Below, one piece after another: positions 6,956-15,496 of a DNA stretch of 36,628 nucleotides. A program made the translations under genes and the position numbers. Origin of the DNA: Fidelibacterota bacterium (GTDB lineage Bacteria; Fidelibacterota; Marinisomatia; Marinisomatales; TCS55); contig DTTO01000025.1 in NCBI GenBank assembly GCA_012964665.1, positions 1 to 36,628 of the forward strand, read 5' to 3'. Numbering within the stretch: position 1 is the first letter of the stretch; every line of letters starts with the position of its first letter. Below the pieces are notes generated by a model. That model was not told the DNA's origin, ran no database searches, and was given only the letters and a program-made list of their open reading frames with translations.

Positions 6956-9900
6956 ATGTTGATCTCCCTAACTTTCCCCATGCCATATTCAAGCGGAAAC
7001 TTTAAAGCCAATCCCAGCCAGAACACCGCAATCACCCACCCTCCCGCACCACTGATGATTCTTGCCGGTGCTGGTACCGGAAAAACATCCACTTTAATCC
7101 ATCGAATACGATATTTATGCAAATCGGATCTCATTAAACCAGAAAATACTTTGCTGCTCACTTTTACTGAAAAAGCAACGGCCGAAGCAAAGCAAATCAT
7201 TCATGAGATTATGGGTGAAGAATCCGAGTCTATATTTGTAGGCACCTTTCACAGTTTTTGCCATTCAATCATGCGCCGGTACGGCCCAGAAGATCGAATG
7301 GATGATGTACTCTGGGAAGACAAGGACATTATTTATTTCCTCATAAATCATTTCAACGAAATGGATTTTATTCAATCCCGGGTATTTTCTACAGATCCAG
7401 TCAAGGCGATTACCGAATCTTTCATACCTTTTTTCAGCAGGATACGGGATGAACTACTCACTCCTAAAGAATTGCTCATCAAAGCAGAAAAGATCAAAGA
7501 GTCAACAGATTGGATCTTGGAGGAATTTCCTGGAATCCATGAAAAAAACGCTGACCTGAATGATGCACTTCTCCAAATAAAGGATCTGGTTCAGGCTTAT
7601 GATTTTTTTCAAAAGGCAAAAACCAAGAATAATGCGATGGACTTTGGTGATATGATTTTAGGATGTTATACCATATTAAAAGAAGATGAAACAGTTCTAA
7701 AGAAAGTCCGTAGTGAATTTTGCCACATTTTTATTGATGAGTACCAAGACAACAATTATGCGTTAAATCTGATTGTAAACCTGATCGCAGAAAAAAATCC
7801 GAGTATTACCGTGGTTGGGGATGAAGACCAGTGTATTTATTCATTCCGCGGGGCCAATTATTATAATATTGCGGATTTCAGAAATCGATATCAATCACAT
7901 TCAAAGTATGCTGAGATACCCTTGGAGGAAAACCGTCGCTCCACGCAAGCAATACTGGACCTTGCAAATGCTTCCATTGGAAATAATCCGGATCGAACAG
8001 CGAAACAATTAAAGTGCCTCCCAGAAGATAAAATGCGCGGACCTAAACCTGTCTGGATTCAGGCCGATAGAACACAATCGCTTCAGGGAGTGCCAATGGT
8101 AATACATGAGATTATTAATGAAGGCCGCGCTTTATACGGTGACATTGCTGTTATCTGCCGCGGCTGGGCGAATGTCCGGGCCATCGCCAGCGCAATGCAA
8201 AAAGCGGCAATTCCAGTGGATATTCATATTGAAAAATTCTTTGATGTGCCAATTGTCAAAGATGTGCTGGCCTGGGGACACTTAATCAGCCATGATAGAC
8301 AGGCTGAGATTGCACTTTACCGCATCCTAAAACAGCAGATGGGCGAAGATTGGACACGTACATTCTTTCGATCTATGGAAAAATCTTCTGCAGAAGAAAA
8401 ATTCCAAAAATTAGAATCTAGATGCGATGAATCTGCTGATCTTAAAAAATTTATAGATAGCATTAAGTACTTGAAGCAGGCTCTAGGCCAAAACCGAAAA
8501 GCAGACGAAATGGTTTGGGCGATTTTGCATATGCTCAAAGATTGGCCCTTGCTTAAAGATATGCGTAATGCTTATCGCTATCGCGAAAGGTTAAATCTTG
8601 CCAATGCCGGTGAAATCCTGAATCTTGCCGAAGAATTTGTAAATATGAATCCAGATGGACAGCTAAGCAATTGGCTCGGGTTTATGGAGATCATGTCTTT
8701 TGCTTCCAACCAGAATGCAGCCCAGCCTCAGCTTGAGGACCAACACTTAGCCGTCCAGGTAATGACAATACATCAAAGCAAGGGTCTACAGTTTCCCATT
8801 GTGATCTTGCCATTTCTACAAAGTGGTAGTTTCCCATCTAGCCTGAAAAAGCATCCAACCATTGACAGGCTGCCGTCTTCATGGATGAACTGGGAACAGG
8901 ATTCTAATACCACCTTTCGAGATCTGCATAATCGTGAAGAGAGACGTGTTTTTTATGTTGGTGTTACACGCGCAGAAAAAAAATTATACCTGTTTGGCCC
9001 CACAAGCAGGCAATCTATATTTACGGCGGAATTGGAATCCGCCGAACCTCAACCCATGGAGATCAGAACCATGAATGAAGAAAAAGAAAATCTACAATCA
9101 CTTAACAAACGCAAACAGCAGTTACTGGCCAGCCTCAACCGGGAGGTTGCCGCAAATCAAATCGATAATGCTCGAAAAATACTAGACGAAATAGGAAAGG
9201 TTGACACAGATCAAACTATAAATGGATCTGGAGTTATACCGGCTATGGATGAAATGCTGCATTTATCCGCAACAAAAATTGATACATACAGTACCTGCTC
9301 TTTGAAATACAGGCTAAAGCATATTGATAAAGTGCCGGAGCGGAAAACCCGAGCCACAGCAGAATTCGGATCCATTATGCATAATATTCTGGAAGAATTT
9401 CACGGCATGAAAAAAGAAGAACAATCGGAAGAAATATTGATTCAACTGCTGGATAAGCACTGGCGTAAAGATGCTTTCGAATACCGCTTGCGCAGTGATG
9501 AATTTCACCGGCAAGGTGAAGAGATATTATCAGACTATTTTCAGTTTATTTCGAAAAATCCGCCTAACGTACTGGAAAGGGAAAAAACATTTAATTATAC
9601 CATGAATCAAATCAATGTGAAGATCTCAGGCAAGATCGACCGTATAGATCAAGACGGAGACAAACTGGATATTGTGGACTATAAAACAAGTAAAAAGAAG
9701 GAAAAAGCAGAAAAGAACCTTCAAATGGCGCTGTACACGGAAGCCATTATGCAAGATGCCGTTCCAGGAGTAAGGGGAAAACCTGGAAAAGCGAGCCTCT
9801 ATTTTTTAAGGCATGGAGACGATCCGCTATCATCTTATGAATTTACTGAAAACGATTTAATCCAAAGCCGAAAGAAAATAAAAGAAGTCGCTGAGGGAAT

Positions 9901-9991
9901 CCGGTCCGGACATTTTGAACCGGATAAGAACGAATTCAAATGCCAGTACTGCGATTATAAAGATTTTCTTTGCCCGGCGTGGGAAGAATAA
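6956..9991 (+). CDS. UvrD/Rep-type helicase fused to RecB-like Fe-S nuclease
   Basis: This 1011-residue protein combines an SF1A helicase and a PD-(D/E)XK nuclease, like one subunit of AddAB or AdnAB end-processing enzymes. Helicase motifs in order are AGAGTGKT (37-44, ATP binding), TFTEKA, GTFHSF, IFIDEYQDNN (Walker B), VVGDEDQCIYSFRGA, VMTIHQSKGLQFP and VFYVGVTRAEKKL. The nuclease core has GKIDRID (Asp895) and IVDYKT (Asp908, Lys910). One cysteine at 781 plus Cys996, Cys999 and Cys1006 match the 1+3 pattern that holds a 4Fe-4S cluster in AddB and Cas4. The likely role is double-strand break resection. The start may instead be the Met at codon 9. No partner subunit gene is adjacent, so it may act alone or with a distant partner. 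Confidence 0.9.
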   Translation: MLISLTFPMPYSSGNFKANPSQNTAITHPPAPLMILAGAGTGKTSTLIHRIRYLCKSDLIKPENTLLLTFTEKATAEAKQIIHEIMGEESESIFVGTFHSFCHSIMRRYGPEDRMDDVLWEDKDIIYFLINHFNEMDFIQSRVFSTDPVKAITESFIPFFSRIRDELLTPKELLIKAEKIKESTDWILEEFPGIHEKNADLNDALLQIKDLVQAYDFFQKAKTKNNAMDFGDMILGCYTILKEDETVLKKVRSEFCHIFIDEYQDNNYALNLIVNLIAEKNPSITVVGDEDQCIYSFRGANYYNIADFRNRYQSHSKYAEIPLEENRRSTQAILDLANASIGNNPDRTAKQLKCLPEDKMRGPKPVWIQADRTQSLQGVPMVIHEIINEGRALYGDIAVICRGWANVRAIASAMQKAAIPVDIHIEKFFDVPIVKDVLAWGHLISHDRQAEIALYRILKQQMGEDWTRTFFRSMEKSSAEEKFQKLESRCDESADLKKFIDSIKYLKQALGQNRKADEMVWAILHMLKDWPLLKDMRNAYRYRERLNLANAGEILNLAEEFVNMNPDGQLSNWLGFMEIMSFASNQNAAQPQLEDQHLAVQVMTIHQSKGLQFPIVILPFLQSGSFPSSLKKHPTIDRLPSSWMNWEQDSNTTFRDLHNREERRVFYVGVTRAEKKLYLFGPTSRQSIFTAELESAEPQPMEIRTMNEEKENLQSLNKRKQQLLASLNREVAANQIDNARKILDEIGKVDTDQTINGSGVIPAMDEMLHLSATKIDTYSTCSLKYRLKHIDKVPERKTRATAEFGSIMHNILEEFHGMKKEEQSEEILIQLLDKHWRKDAFEYRLRSDEFHRQGEEILSDYFQFISKNPPNVLEREKTFNYTMNQINVKISGKIDRIDQDGDKLDIVDYKTSKKKEKAEKNLQMALYTEAIMQDAVPGVRGKPGKASLYFLRHGDDPLSSYEFTENDLIQSRKKIKEVAEGIRSGHFEPDKNEFKCQYCDYKDFLCPAWEE

Positions 9992-10028
9992 GAATATAAA
10001 AACCCATCTCTAATCACTCACCCAAACA

Positions 10029-10054
10029 ATAAAGCCTCCATAAGGAGGCTTTAT
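10029..10054. terminator. Hairpin between convergent genes
   Basis: ATAAAGCCTCC (10029-10039) and GGAGGCTTTAT (10044-10054) form a perfect 11-bp stem with a 4-nt loop between the helicase stop and the convergent lipoprotein stop. The T tracts are short, so it is a moderate terminator, probably used from both sides. Confidence 0.75.
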
Positions 10055-10087
10055 CTCAGTTTAATAAAATAGTGAATTATTTTCTAA

Positions 10088-10339
10088 CTAGCCCCAACTT
10101 TCTCTAGAGTTATCAAAGATATTAGCTTCTAATTCTCTTTCCAAAATCGTAAGCAATTCACTTGGTTTTGTAACCGATTTTTCCGCTTCTGACCTAACAA
10201 TTGAACTACCACCTAATCCAATTTTTAGACGATGCAATTTATTGGACATTTCATTGTTTCCAGGCTTCAGAATTGAAGGATCAATTGTTGTGCATGAAAA
10301 CATCAATAATGAAAGTGTCAATAAAAATGTTTTTTTCAT
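10088..10339 (-). CDS. Small lipoprotein of unknown function
   Basis: I do not recognise this 83-residue protein. The ATG at 10339 follows AGGAGA and opens a lipoprotein signal, MKKTFLLTLSLLMFSC, with Cys16 as the anchor. The frame's upstream extension to 10387 would overlap the previous gene and is not needed. The mature part is short, polar and without cysteine. It ends in a helical stretch (KPSELLTILERELEANIFDNSRESWG). It follows the LEA-type gene by about 28 bp and is probably transcribed with it. Confidence 0.65.
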   Translation of the reverse strand: MKKTFLLTLSLLMFSCTTIDPSILKPGNNEMSNKLHRLKIGLGGSSIVRSEAEKSVTKPSELLTILERELEANIFDNSRESWG

Positions 10340-10367
10340 GAAAGGTCTCCTCGAAAAAATAATAATC

Positions 10368-10886
10368 TCACATTTCTTTTTCTGCAAGTTTAGCTTTCAA
10401 AGGAAATGTTCCAATAGAAGTTTCTAAATAATAAGTGCCATCCATACGGTATTTTGCTTTCCTTTTTATGATTGAATTAAATATGGCCTTACCCACTACG
10501 CTTAATTTTAATTCTGCTTTTTCATTAAATAAGAAATCGCCATTTTTAGGAATTACGATCTTTTTATCATTATAAAATTTAGATGCGTGCTTACCATCAA
10601 TAAACAAATCAAACTCAACACGATTAAGTGAGACTCCAACTCTGTTCGGATTATTACCCGTAAATTGAATATCTAAACCAATATTGTTAAGTGACTTCAA
10701 TGGGTTATAACGCACTTTCTCAACTGTATAATCAATTGAGAGAGGCTTTACTTCTTTTTCAACTACTTTCTTGACTTCTTTTGTCGCTTTAGCTTTCAAA
10801 GCTTTTAAACTTTTCAATTGGGACATAGCAGGATTTATAATTGTTATCCCAAAAATATAAAAAATTATAAATAATTTTTTTTCCAT
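10368..10886 (-). CDS. Exported LEA type 2/WHy-domain-like protein
   Basis: A signal peptide (residues 1-22, AMS cleavage) is followed by a Lys/Ala/Val-rich helical segment (24-45). A beta-rich domain of about 120 residues comes next. Its pattern (NNIGLDIQFTGNNPNRVGVSLNRVEFDLFIDGK, then NEKAELKLSV and GTYYLETSIGTFPLKAKL) resembles the LEA-2 or WHy (water stress and hypersensitive response) fold, in which paired strands with an NPN turn recur. In bacteria such proteins are envelope or desiccation-related, but their exact role is poorly defined. It is the first gene of a two-gene unit with the small lipoprotein downstream. The family call rests on pattern, not on catalytic residues. Confidence 0.6.
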   Translation of the reverse strand: MEKKLFIIFYIFGITIINPAMSQLKSLKALKAKATKEVKKVVEKEVKPLSIDYTVEKVRYNPLKSLNNIGLDIQFTGNNPNRVGVSLNRVEFDLFIDGKHASKFYNDKKIVIPKNGDFLFNEKAELKLSVVGKAIFNSIIKRKAKYRMDGTYYLETSIGTFPLKAKLAEKEM

Positions 10887-11150
10887 TTGGATATCCTTAC
10901 GCTTTACAAACTTAATTTAAACCTTATATTTTTTAATACAAAATCATCTGAATATAATAGTATCGAAAAAATTAAGACTCATACTCATGATAAAATTGAA
11001 CTATTCATCGCTGCTAACCGGGCCATTAAATAAAAAAGATATTCTAAACAAAAAGTATATACTTTTTTCAAACATAAATAATTATTTTTTGTTTCAGAAA
11101 TTAAGGCCTTTCGCACGAACCTAATATTTCAAAGGCAATAATTCAAACCA
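10887..11150. other. Divergent intergenic region with an 18-bp perfect palindrome
   Basis: This is the largest gap in the window (264 bp), between the leftward LEA-like gene and the rightward patatin gene. It is very AT-rich. The only clear structure is AAAAAGTATATACTTTTT at 11050-11067, a perfect palindrome about 85 bp before the patatin start that could be an operator. AAAGG at 11131-11135 is a distant possible ribosome site. No convincing ORF or RNA gene is visible. Confidence 0.5.
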
Positions 11151-13439
11151 ATGATGAAAGAAAAGAACATAGATCATTCTATTGTTGCAGCTGAAAATTT
11201 AAAGGACTCAGCATTTTTTGAGAATGTCTCTCAATCATATCTAGATGAAATCGCATCCTCTGCAATCATTATGAAAGCTGAAAAGGATGATGTGATCTAC
11301 ACTGCCGGAGAAGATAATTCAGCAGGTATTTTTTTACTCCTTTCCGGTCTAGTCAAATTATTTCGAAAAGGTGAGGATACAACATTAGATAGCACGGAAG
11401 ATATTGTTGAAGGAGAAACTTTCAATTCATTATCCCTATTTTATGAGAAAAAACGGGGAGAAACCGCTACAGCAAGCGCATATAGTCGGTTACTTTTCAT
11501 ACCAAAACAAGCCCTACTTGATCTGTGCCATACTCAACCAGAGTTCAATAAAATATTACATGATAAAACTACTCTGCAATTTAATCGCAATAAGCTACAC
11601 CGGATTTTATTGAACTTTTACTCTGATGAAGTGGATCAAAGTATATTGCGAAAAATAATACTTACGGGTGAATGGATAACTCTTAAACATAATAGTAAGT
11701 TATTTGATGAGGGTGAACCCAGCGATTCGATGTTTTTCCTAGTAAGAGGATTTCTAAAAGCATTTATCAATTCTGATGGCAATTTGAAAGAAGTAGGCGA
11801 AATAAAAGAAGGAGAAGTCATTGGAGAGATGGGACTTCTGTCTGATGAGCCGAGATCTGCGTCTATTTATTCAACCAGGGAATCAATACTATTTAAGATC
11901 AATAAAGAAAAGTTTGATGATTTAATGCGAAGTAGTCCCAGCGTTCTTTTTGCACTATCAAAACAAATAATTTTAAGATTTAAGAAAAACCAAAATGTGG
12001 ATACTGGTAATGAGAATACAACCTTTCTCACTTTAATCTACACTTCGCAAGATCAAAAAAATCAATTATCAGAAAATAAAATTGGTAAGACTCTGGATAC
12101 CGCTTTGGGTAAAATAGATTCATCTTACTTTTTAGATAGAACACTGGTAAATGAAAAACTAGGAATTAAAGATATAAATAAAGAATTGAGTCTGGAGGAA
12201 AAATATTATCCACTGGATAATCTTATCAATAATCTAGGAAAAGATTATAAATATATTATTCTGGAATGTGATCCTGATAATAACATGTGGACAAAATGGT
12301 GTACACGGATCGGCGATAAATTTTTATTTATGCTTGATCCGGAAGACGGTATAAATAATTCTCCCATGATTCGTGAAATGGATGAAATTCATAAGAATAC
12401 TCCTAAACACTTATTAGTTGATCGCCAGTTAATCATTTTTCATCAAAACAAAAATACTTTCCCAACAAATACGATCAAGCTTCTTGAAGAATTACATCCA
12501 ATAAGTAATCACTATCACATTGATATTAACAATGAAGATGATTTTAATAGATTAGCGAGAATTTTGACAGGTAGCAGTATTGGCGTTGCATTTGGTGGTG
12601 GTGGCGCTAGAGGAATTGCCCATATTGGAGTCTACAAAGCGCTTATTGAATATGGGATTCCTGTTGATATTGTTTGTGGTACAAGTGCTGGAGGCATGAT
12701 GTCTGGACTTGTTGCATCGCGGTATTCAATTGAAGAAATAACTGAAATATTTAAAAATTTTGGGAAAAATGTTAAAGTGAAATGGGCGGACTACACACTT
12801 CCCTATTCATCAATTGTTAAAGACCCTAAACTGATAGAAGCGTATAAATCTTTTTGCGGGGAAAAGAAAATTGAGGATTTGTGGCTGCCTATGTTTTGCT
12901 GTGCCGTAAATATATCATCGGCCGAACTTACCGTTTTCGATCGTGGAAGCCTGTGGAAAGCGCTCAGAGCTACTACCTCCCTTCCTGGTTTATTGGTACC
13001 TGCAGTTTATAATGGATCTCTTTTTGTCGATGGAGGACTCATTAATAATATGCCTGGAGACATCTTAAAAGAACGATATAATTCTAAACTTATTTCAGTA
13101 AATGTCAGCCCAGAAAAGGATCTTATACCAAATTTTAGTGAATTTCCAAATCAAACTAAGTATTTACTGAAAAAAATATTTTTAAGAAAAAAATTCAAGA
13201 AAGATTATGGGCATATTGATGTTCCAAACTTGGCAAGTATAATGATTCGCTCAATTATGGTTGGCAGTGCTAAAAAGACTAATGAAGTAGCAAAAATCTC
13301 CGAAATTTATTTAAGTCCGCCCACCGATAATTTTAAAATGCTAGACTATGATAATTTGGAAAAAATTACTGAAGTGGGATATAAATATGCCGTTGAAGAA
13401 TTAAATAAATATGATTTGAATCAAATCATTAATAGTTGA
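11151..13439 (+). CDS. Patatin-like phospholipase with N-terminal cyclic-nucleotide-binding domains (NTE-like)
   Basis: This 762-residue protein follows the neuropathy-target-esterase layout. Two cNMP-binding folds occupy about residues 22-140 and 158-280. The second has a good phosphate-binding cassette (GEVIGEMGLLSDEPRSASI, 221-239), while the first is degenerate. A linker region (about 290-470) resembles the degenerate nucleotide-binding fold seen in bacterial homologs. The patatin domain starts near 476 with the oxyanion glycines GGGGARG (482-488), the nucleophile Ser512 in GTSAG and the dyad Asp627 in VDGGLINNMPGD. It should hydrolyse phospholipids or lysophospholipids, with activity or location tuned by nucleotide binding. 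No signal peptide is visible. Its stop is 2 bp from the convergent membrane oxygenase gene. Confidence 0.92.
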   Translation: MMKEKNIDHSIVAAENLKDSAFFENVSQSYLDEIASSAIIMKAEKDDVIYTAGEDNSAGIFLLLSGLVKLFRKGEDTTLDSTEDIVEGETFNSLSLFYEKKRGETATASAYSRLLFIPKQALLDLCHTQPEFNKILHDKTTLQFNRNKLHRILLNFYSDEVDQSILRKIILTGEWITLKHNSKLFDEGEPSDSMFFLVRGFLKAFINSDGNLKEVGEIKEGEVIGEMGLLSDEPRSASIYSTRESILFKINKEKFDDLMRSSPSVLFALSKQIILRFKKNQNVDTGNENTTFLTLIYTSQDQKNQLSENKIGKTLDTALGKIDSSYFLDRTLVNEKLGIKDINKELSLEEKYYPLDNLINNLGKDYKYIILECDPDNNMWTKWCTRIGDKFLFMLDPEDGINNSPMIREMDEIHKNTPKHLLVDRQLIIFHQNKNTFPTNTIKLLEELHPISNHYHIDINNEDDFNRLARILTGSSIGVAFGGGGARGIAHIGVYKALIEYGIPVDIVCGTSAGGMMSGLVASRYSIEEITEIFKNFGKNVKVKWADYTLPYSSIVKDPKLIEAYKSFCGEKKIEDLWLPMFCCAVNISSAELTVFDRGSLWKALRATTSLPGLLVPAVYNGSLFVDGGLINNMPGDILKERYNSKLISVNVSPEKDLIPNFSEFPNQTKYLLKKIFLRKKFKKDYGHIDVPNLASIMIRSIMVGSAKKTNEVAKISEIYLSPPTDNFKMLDYDNLEKITEVGYKYAVEELNKYDLNQIINS

Positions 13440-13441
13440 GC

Positions 13442-14704
13442 CTATGCCAAATCTGGACGGAGTAAACTTATTTTTGTTTCATATTTAAAATATATCGTTG
13501 ACAAATAAGACATAATAAAAAAGAAAATAAGGGCATAAACATAAAAGCCAGTAAGACCAAACCAGCTGTAATTTTGAAAATATAGAAGGCTAAAGCCCAA
13601 AATCATCTTAATTGATTCTGCTACCAACGCATAATTGCGATGATCTAATGTAGATGTAAATGAAAATATGTTAATAATAAGCATAATAGCATAAAGATAA
13701 TTCATCGTTACACTGAAATTTGGAATGATCATGAACATATGAAACATTAATATGGTCGTTATCAAAAGTTGTGCACCTGACCACACAATCAACAGCGGTG
13801 AATTTTTGGTGTTATATTTTATTCGCTTTTTTGGATCTGTAACCATCTGGATCGGATATTTTTCTTTAACATCTGACGGGCGCCAACCGGTAGGCATAAA
13901 CCAGATCCGCAGTTTATCAAAAATTCGCTCTGTGCGCCACGCATCTTTTATTAGTTGCCACATATGCTTGAAATTAATGATTACCGGATTCCATGTCTGT
14001 GCCTGCTTGAGTGTACCGTAGACCGGTTTTACATTATCCATTTCTGGCTGAAAGGTCCCGAACAGCTTATCCCAAATAATTAAGATTTGACTGTAGTTTT
14101 TATCAATATATTCAGCGTTGATGGCATGATGAACCCGATGATGAGACGGCGTAACAATGATATATTCTAAAAAGCCCAGCTTATTGATCATTTGAGTATG
14201 ATACCATAATTGCATGTATAAGTGTATTGGGCCTAAAATTGCAAAAATGGATGCTGGCACACCCAGCAATCCTGCGGGTACCATAAAAATTGCAGAAAAT
14301 TTCAATGTATTTGAAATGGACTGGCGCAAAGCACAAGAAAGATTAAAATCTTCGCTGCTGTGATGGATAAAATGCCTGTTCCACAAAACATTAACGCGAT
14401 GATTGAGACGGTGTACCCAATACCCCGAAAAATCTTCCACGATAAAAGCGATAACCACCGCGAGCCAGACCGGTTCAAGTTTATAAATTGTAATATGGTC
14501 GACCAGCCAAGAATAGGTGATGATTGCAAAGGTAAATTTTATACCATCTCGAATCGTATTTGATATACCCGAACTTAGACTTGAGATGACATCTGCAGGT
14601 CGGTTGATCGCGATCCCCTTAACTCTTGCGGCGATGGCTTCAAACATAATAAGCACCATAAACGTGGGGATTGCGTAGAAAAGCGTTTTAACGTAATAGG
14701 TCAT
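13442..14704 (-). CDS. Sterol desaturase/fatty acid hydroxylase superfamily membrane protein
   Basis: This 420-residue multi-pass membrane protein has the di-iron histidine boxes of the superfamily: HRLNH (98-102), HFIHH (111-115) and HHRVHH (188-193), with the loop VTPSHHRVHHAINAEYIDKNYSQ between helices. Length and the extra C-terminal membrane segments resemble the alkylglycerol monooxygenase-like (TMEM195-like) branch more than short hydroxylases. It should insert oxygen into, or desaturate, a lipid chain at the membrane, but the substrate cannot be read. It is the last of three leftward genes after the formylglycine-generating enzyme and the SGNH esterase, with gaps of about 30 bp, so co-transcription is likely. 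Confidence 0.88.
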   Translation of the reverse strand: MTYYVKTLFYAIPTFMVLIMFEAIAARVKGIAINRPADVISSLSSGISNTIRDGIKFTFAIITYSWLVDHITIYKLEPVWLAVVIAFIVEDFSGYWVHRLNHRVNVLWNRHFIHHSSEDFNLSCALRQSISNTLKFSAIFMVPAGLLGVPASIFAILGPIHLYMQLWYHTQMINKLGFLEYIIVTPSHHRVHHAINAEYIDKNYSQILIIWDKLFGTFQPEMDNVKPVYGTLKQAQTWNPVIINFKHMWQLIKDAWRTERIFDKLRIWFMPTGWRPSDVKEKYPIQMVTDPKKRIKYNTKNSPLLIVWSGAQLLITTILMFHMFMIIPNFSVTMNYLYAIMLIINIFSFTSTLDHRNYALVAESIKMILGFSLLYFQNYSWFGLTGFYVYALIFFFIMSYLSTIYFKYETKISLLRPDLA

Positions 14705-14737
14705 CTTATGATTGCTTTCATTTCAAACACTCTTCTC

Positions 14738-15463
14738 TCACTTTTTATTATGATCCAGACTTAACGTTTCCGTAATTGCCTTTTCAACAAGAATGGACAT
14801 GATCTCATATCCTTTTTTATTAGGATGTACTTCATCTAATCCATACTCTTTTTTCAATCCTTCCTGATCATTGACCATTGATGAATAATAATCGAGATAG
14901 GTCATACTATTTTTTTCAGCATAATTTTTTATAATCATATTAATCGCCAATATCTTGGGCGGCGGATCATGGATAGGGATCCATGAAAAACCACTGGCAG
15001 GTAAAATGGATGATATGATGACTTTGATCCCATTGCTCTCAGCCAATTCAGCCATCGAAATAATATTACCTGCAATCATCTTTACTGTTGAAGGACCCGT
15101 ATTTTCGGCAATGTCATTAATGCCAGCCAAGATCACTACTGCTGTTGGTCTAAGGTCTATTACATCCGGTCGAAACCTGATCAGCATTTGCGGAGTTGTT
15201 TGCCCACTAATACCGCGATTAATATACTTGTTATCTGAAAAGAACTCCGGCTGAAATCGCTTCCATTCTTCGGTAATCGAATTTCCCATAAATACGATTC
15301 TATTTTTGTTTGAACCAGTCAATACAAGTTTCGCATTTTCATTTTTATACCGATTTAAATTTGCCCAGTCTTTCAATATCTGTTGAAGAGAATCAATTTG
15401 TGTCTGACTTTGACTAAAACCAAATGATGTTAGTATGAAAACAAGTAAAACAAATTTTTTCAT
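14738..15463 (-). CDS. Secreted SGNH/GDSL-family esterase
   Basis: The protein has a signal peptide (MKKFVLLVFILTSFGFSQS) and the four SGNH blocks: Ser62 in FMGNSITEEW, the glycine of RGISGQTT (about 87), Asn116 in LAGINDIAEN, and Asp210/His213 in LDEVHPNKKG. This form is common among acyl or acetyl esterases of sugars and among platelet-activating-factor acetylhydrolase-like enzymes. The frame opens at a TTG two codons earlier (15469); the ATG at 15463, with AGG upstream, is more likely. It lies between the formylglycine-generating enzyme and the membrane oxygenase in one direction. Deacetylation of an external polysaccharide is possible, but the substrate is unknown. Confidence 0.88.
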   Translation of the reverse strand: MKKFVLLVFILTSFGFSQSQTQIDSLQQILKDWANLNRYKNENAKLVLTGSNKNRIVFMGNSITEEWKRFQPEFFSDNKYINRGISGQTTPQMLIRFRPDVIDLRPTAVVILAGINDIAENTGPSTVKMIAGNIISMAELAESNGIKVIISSILPASGFSWIPIHDPPPKILAINMIIKNYAEKNSMTYLDYYSSMVNDQEGLKKEYGLDEVHPNKKGYEIMSILVEKAITETLSLDHNKK

Positions 15464-15496
15464 GCGCAAAACCTAGACATATTAATAGAAACTTTT

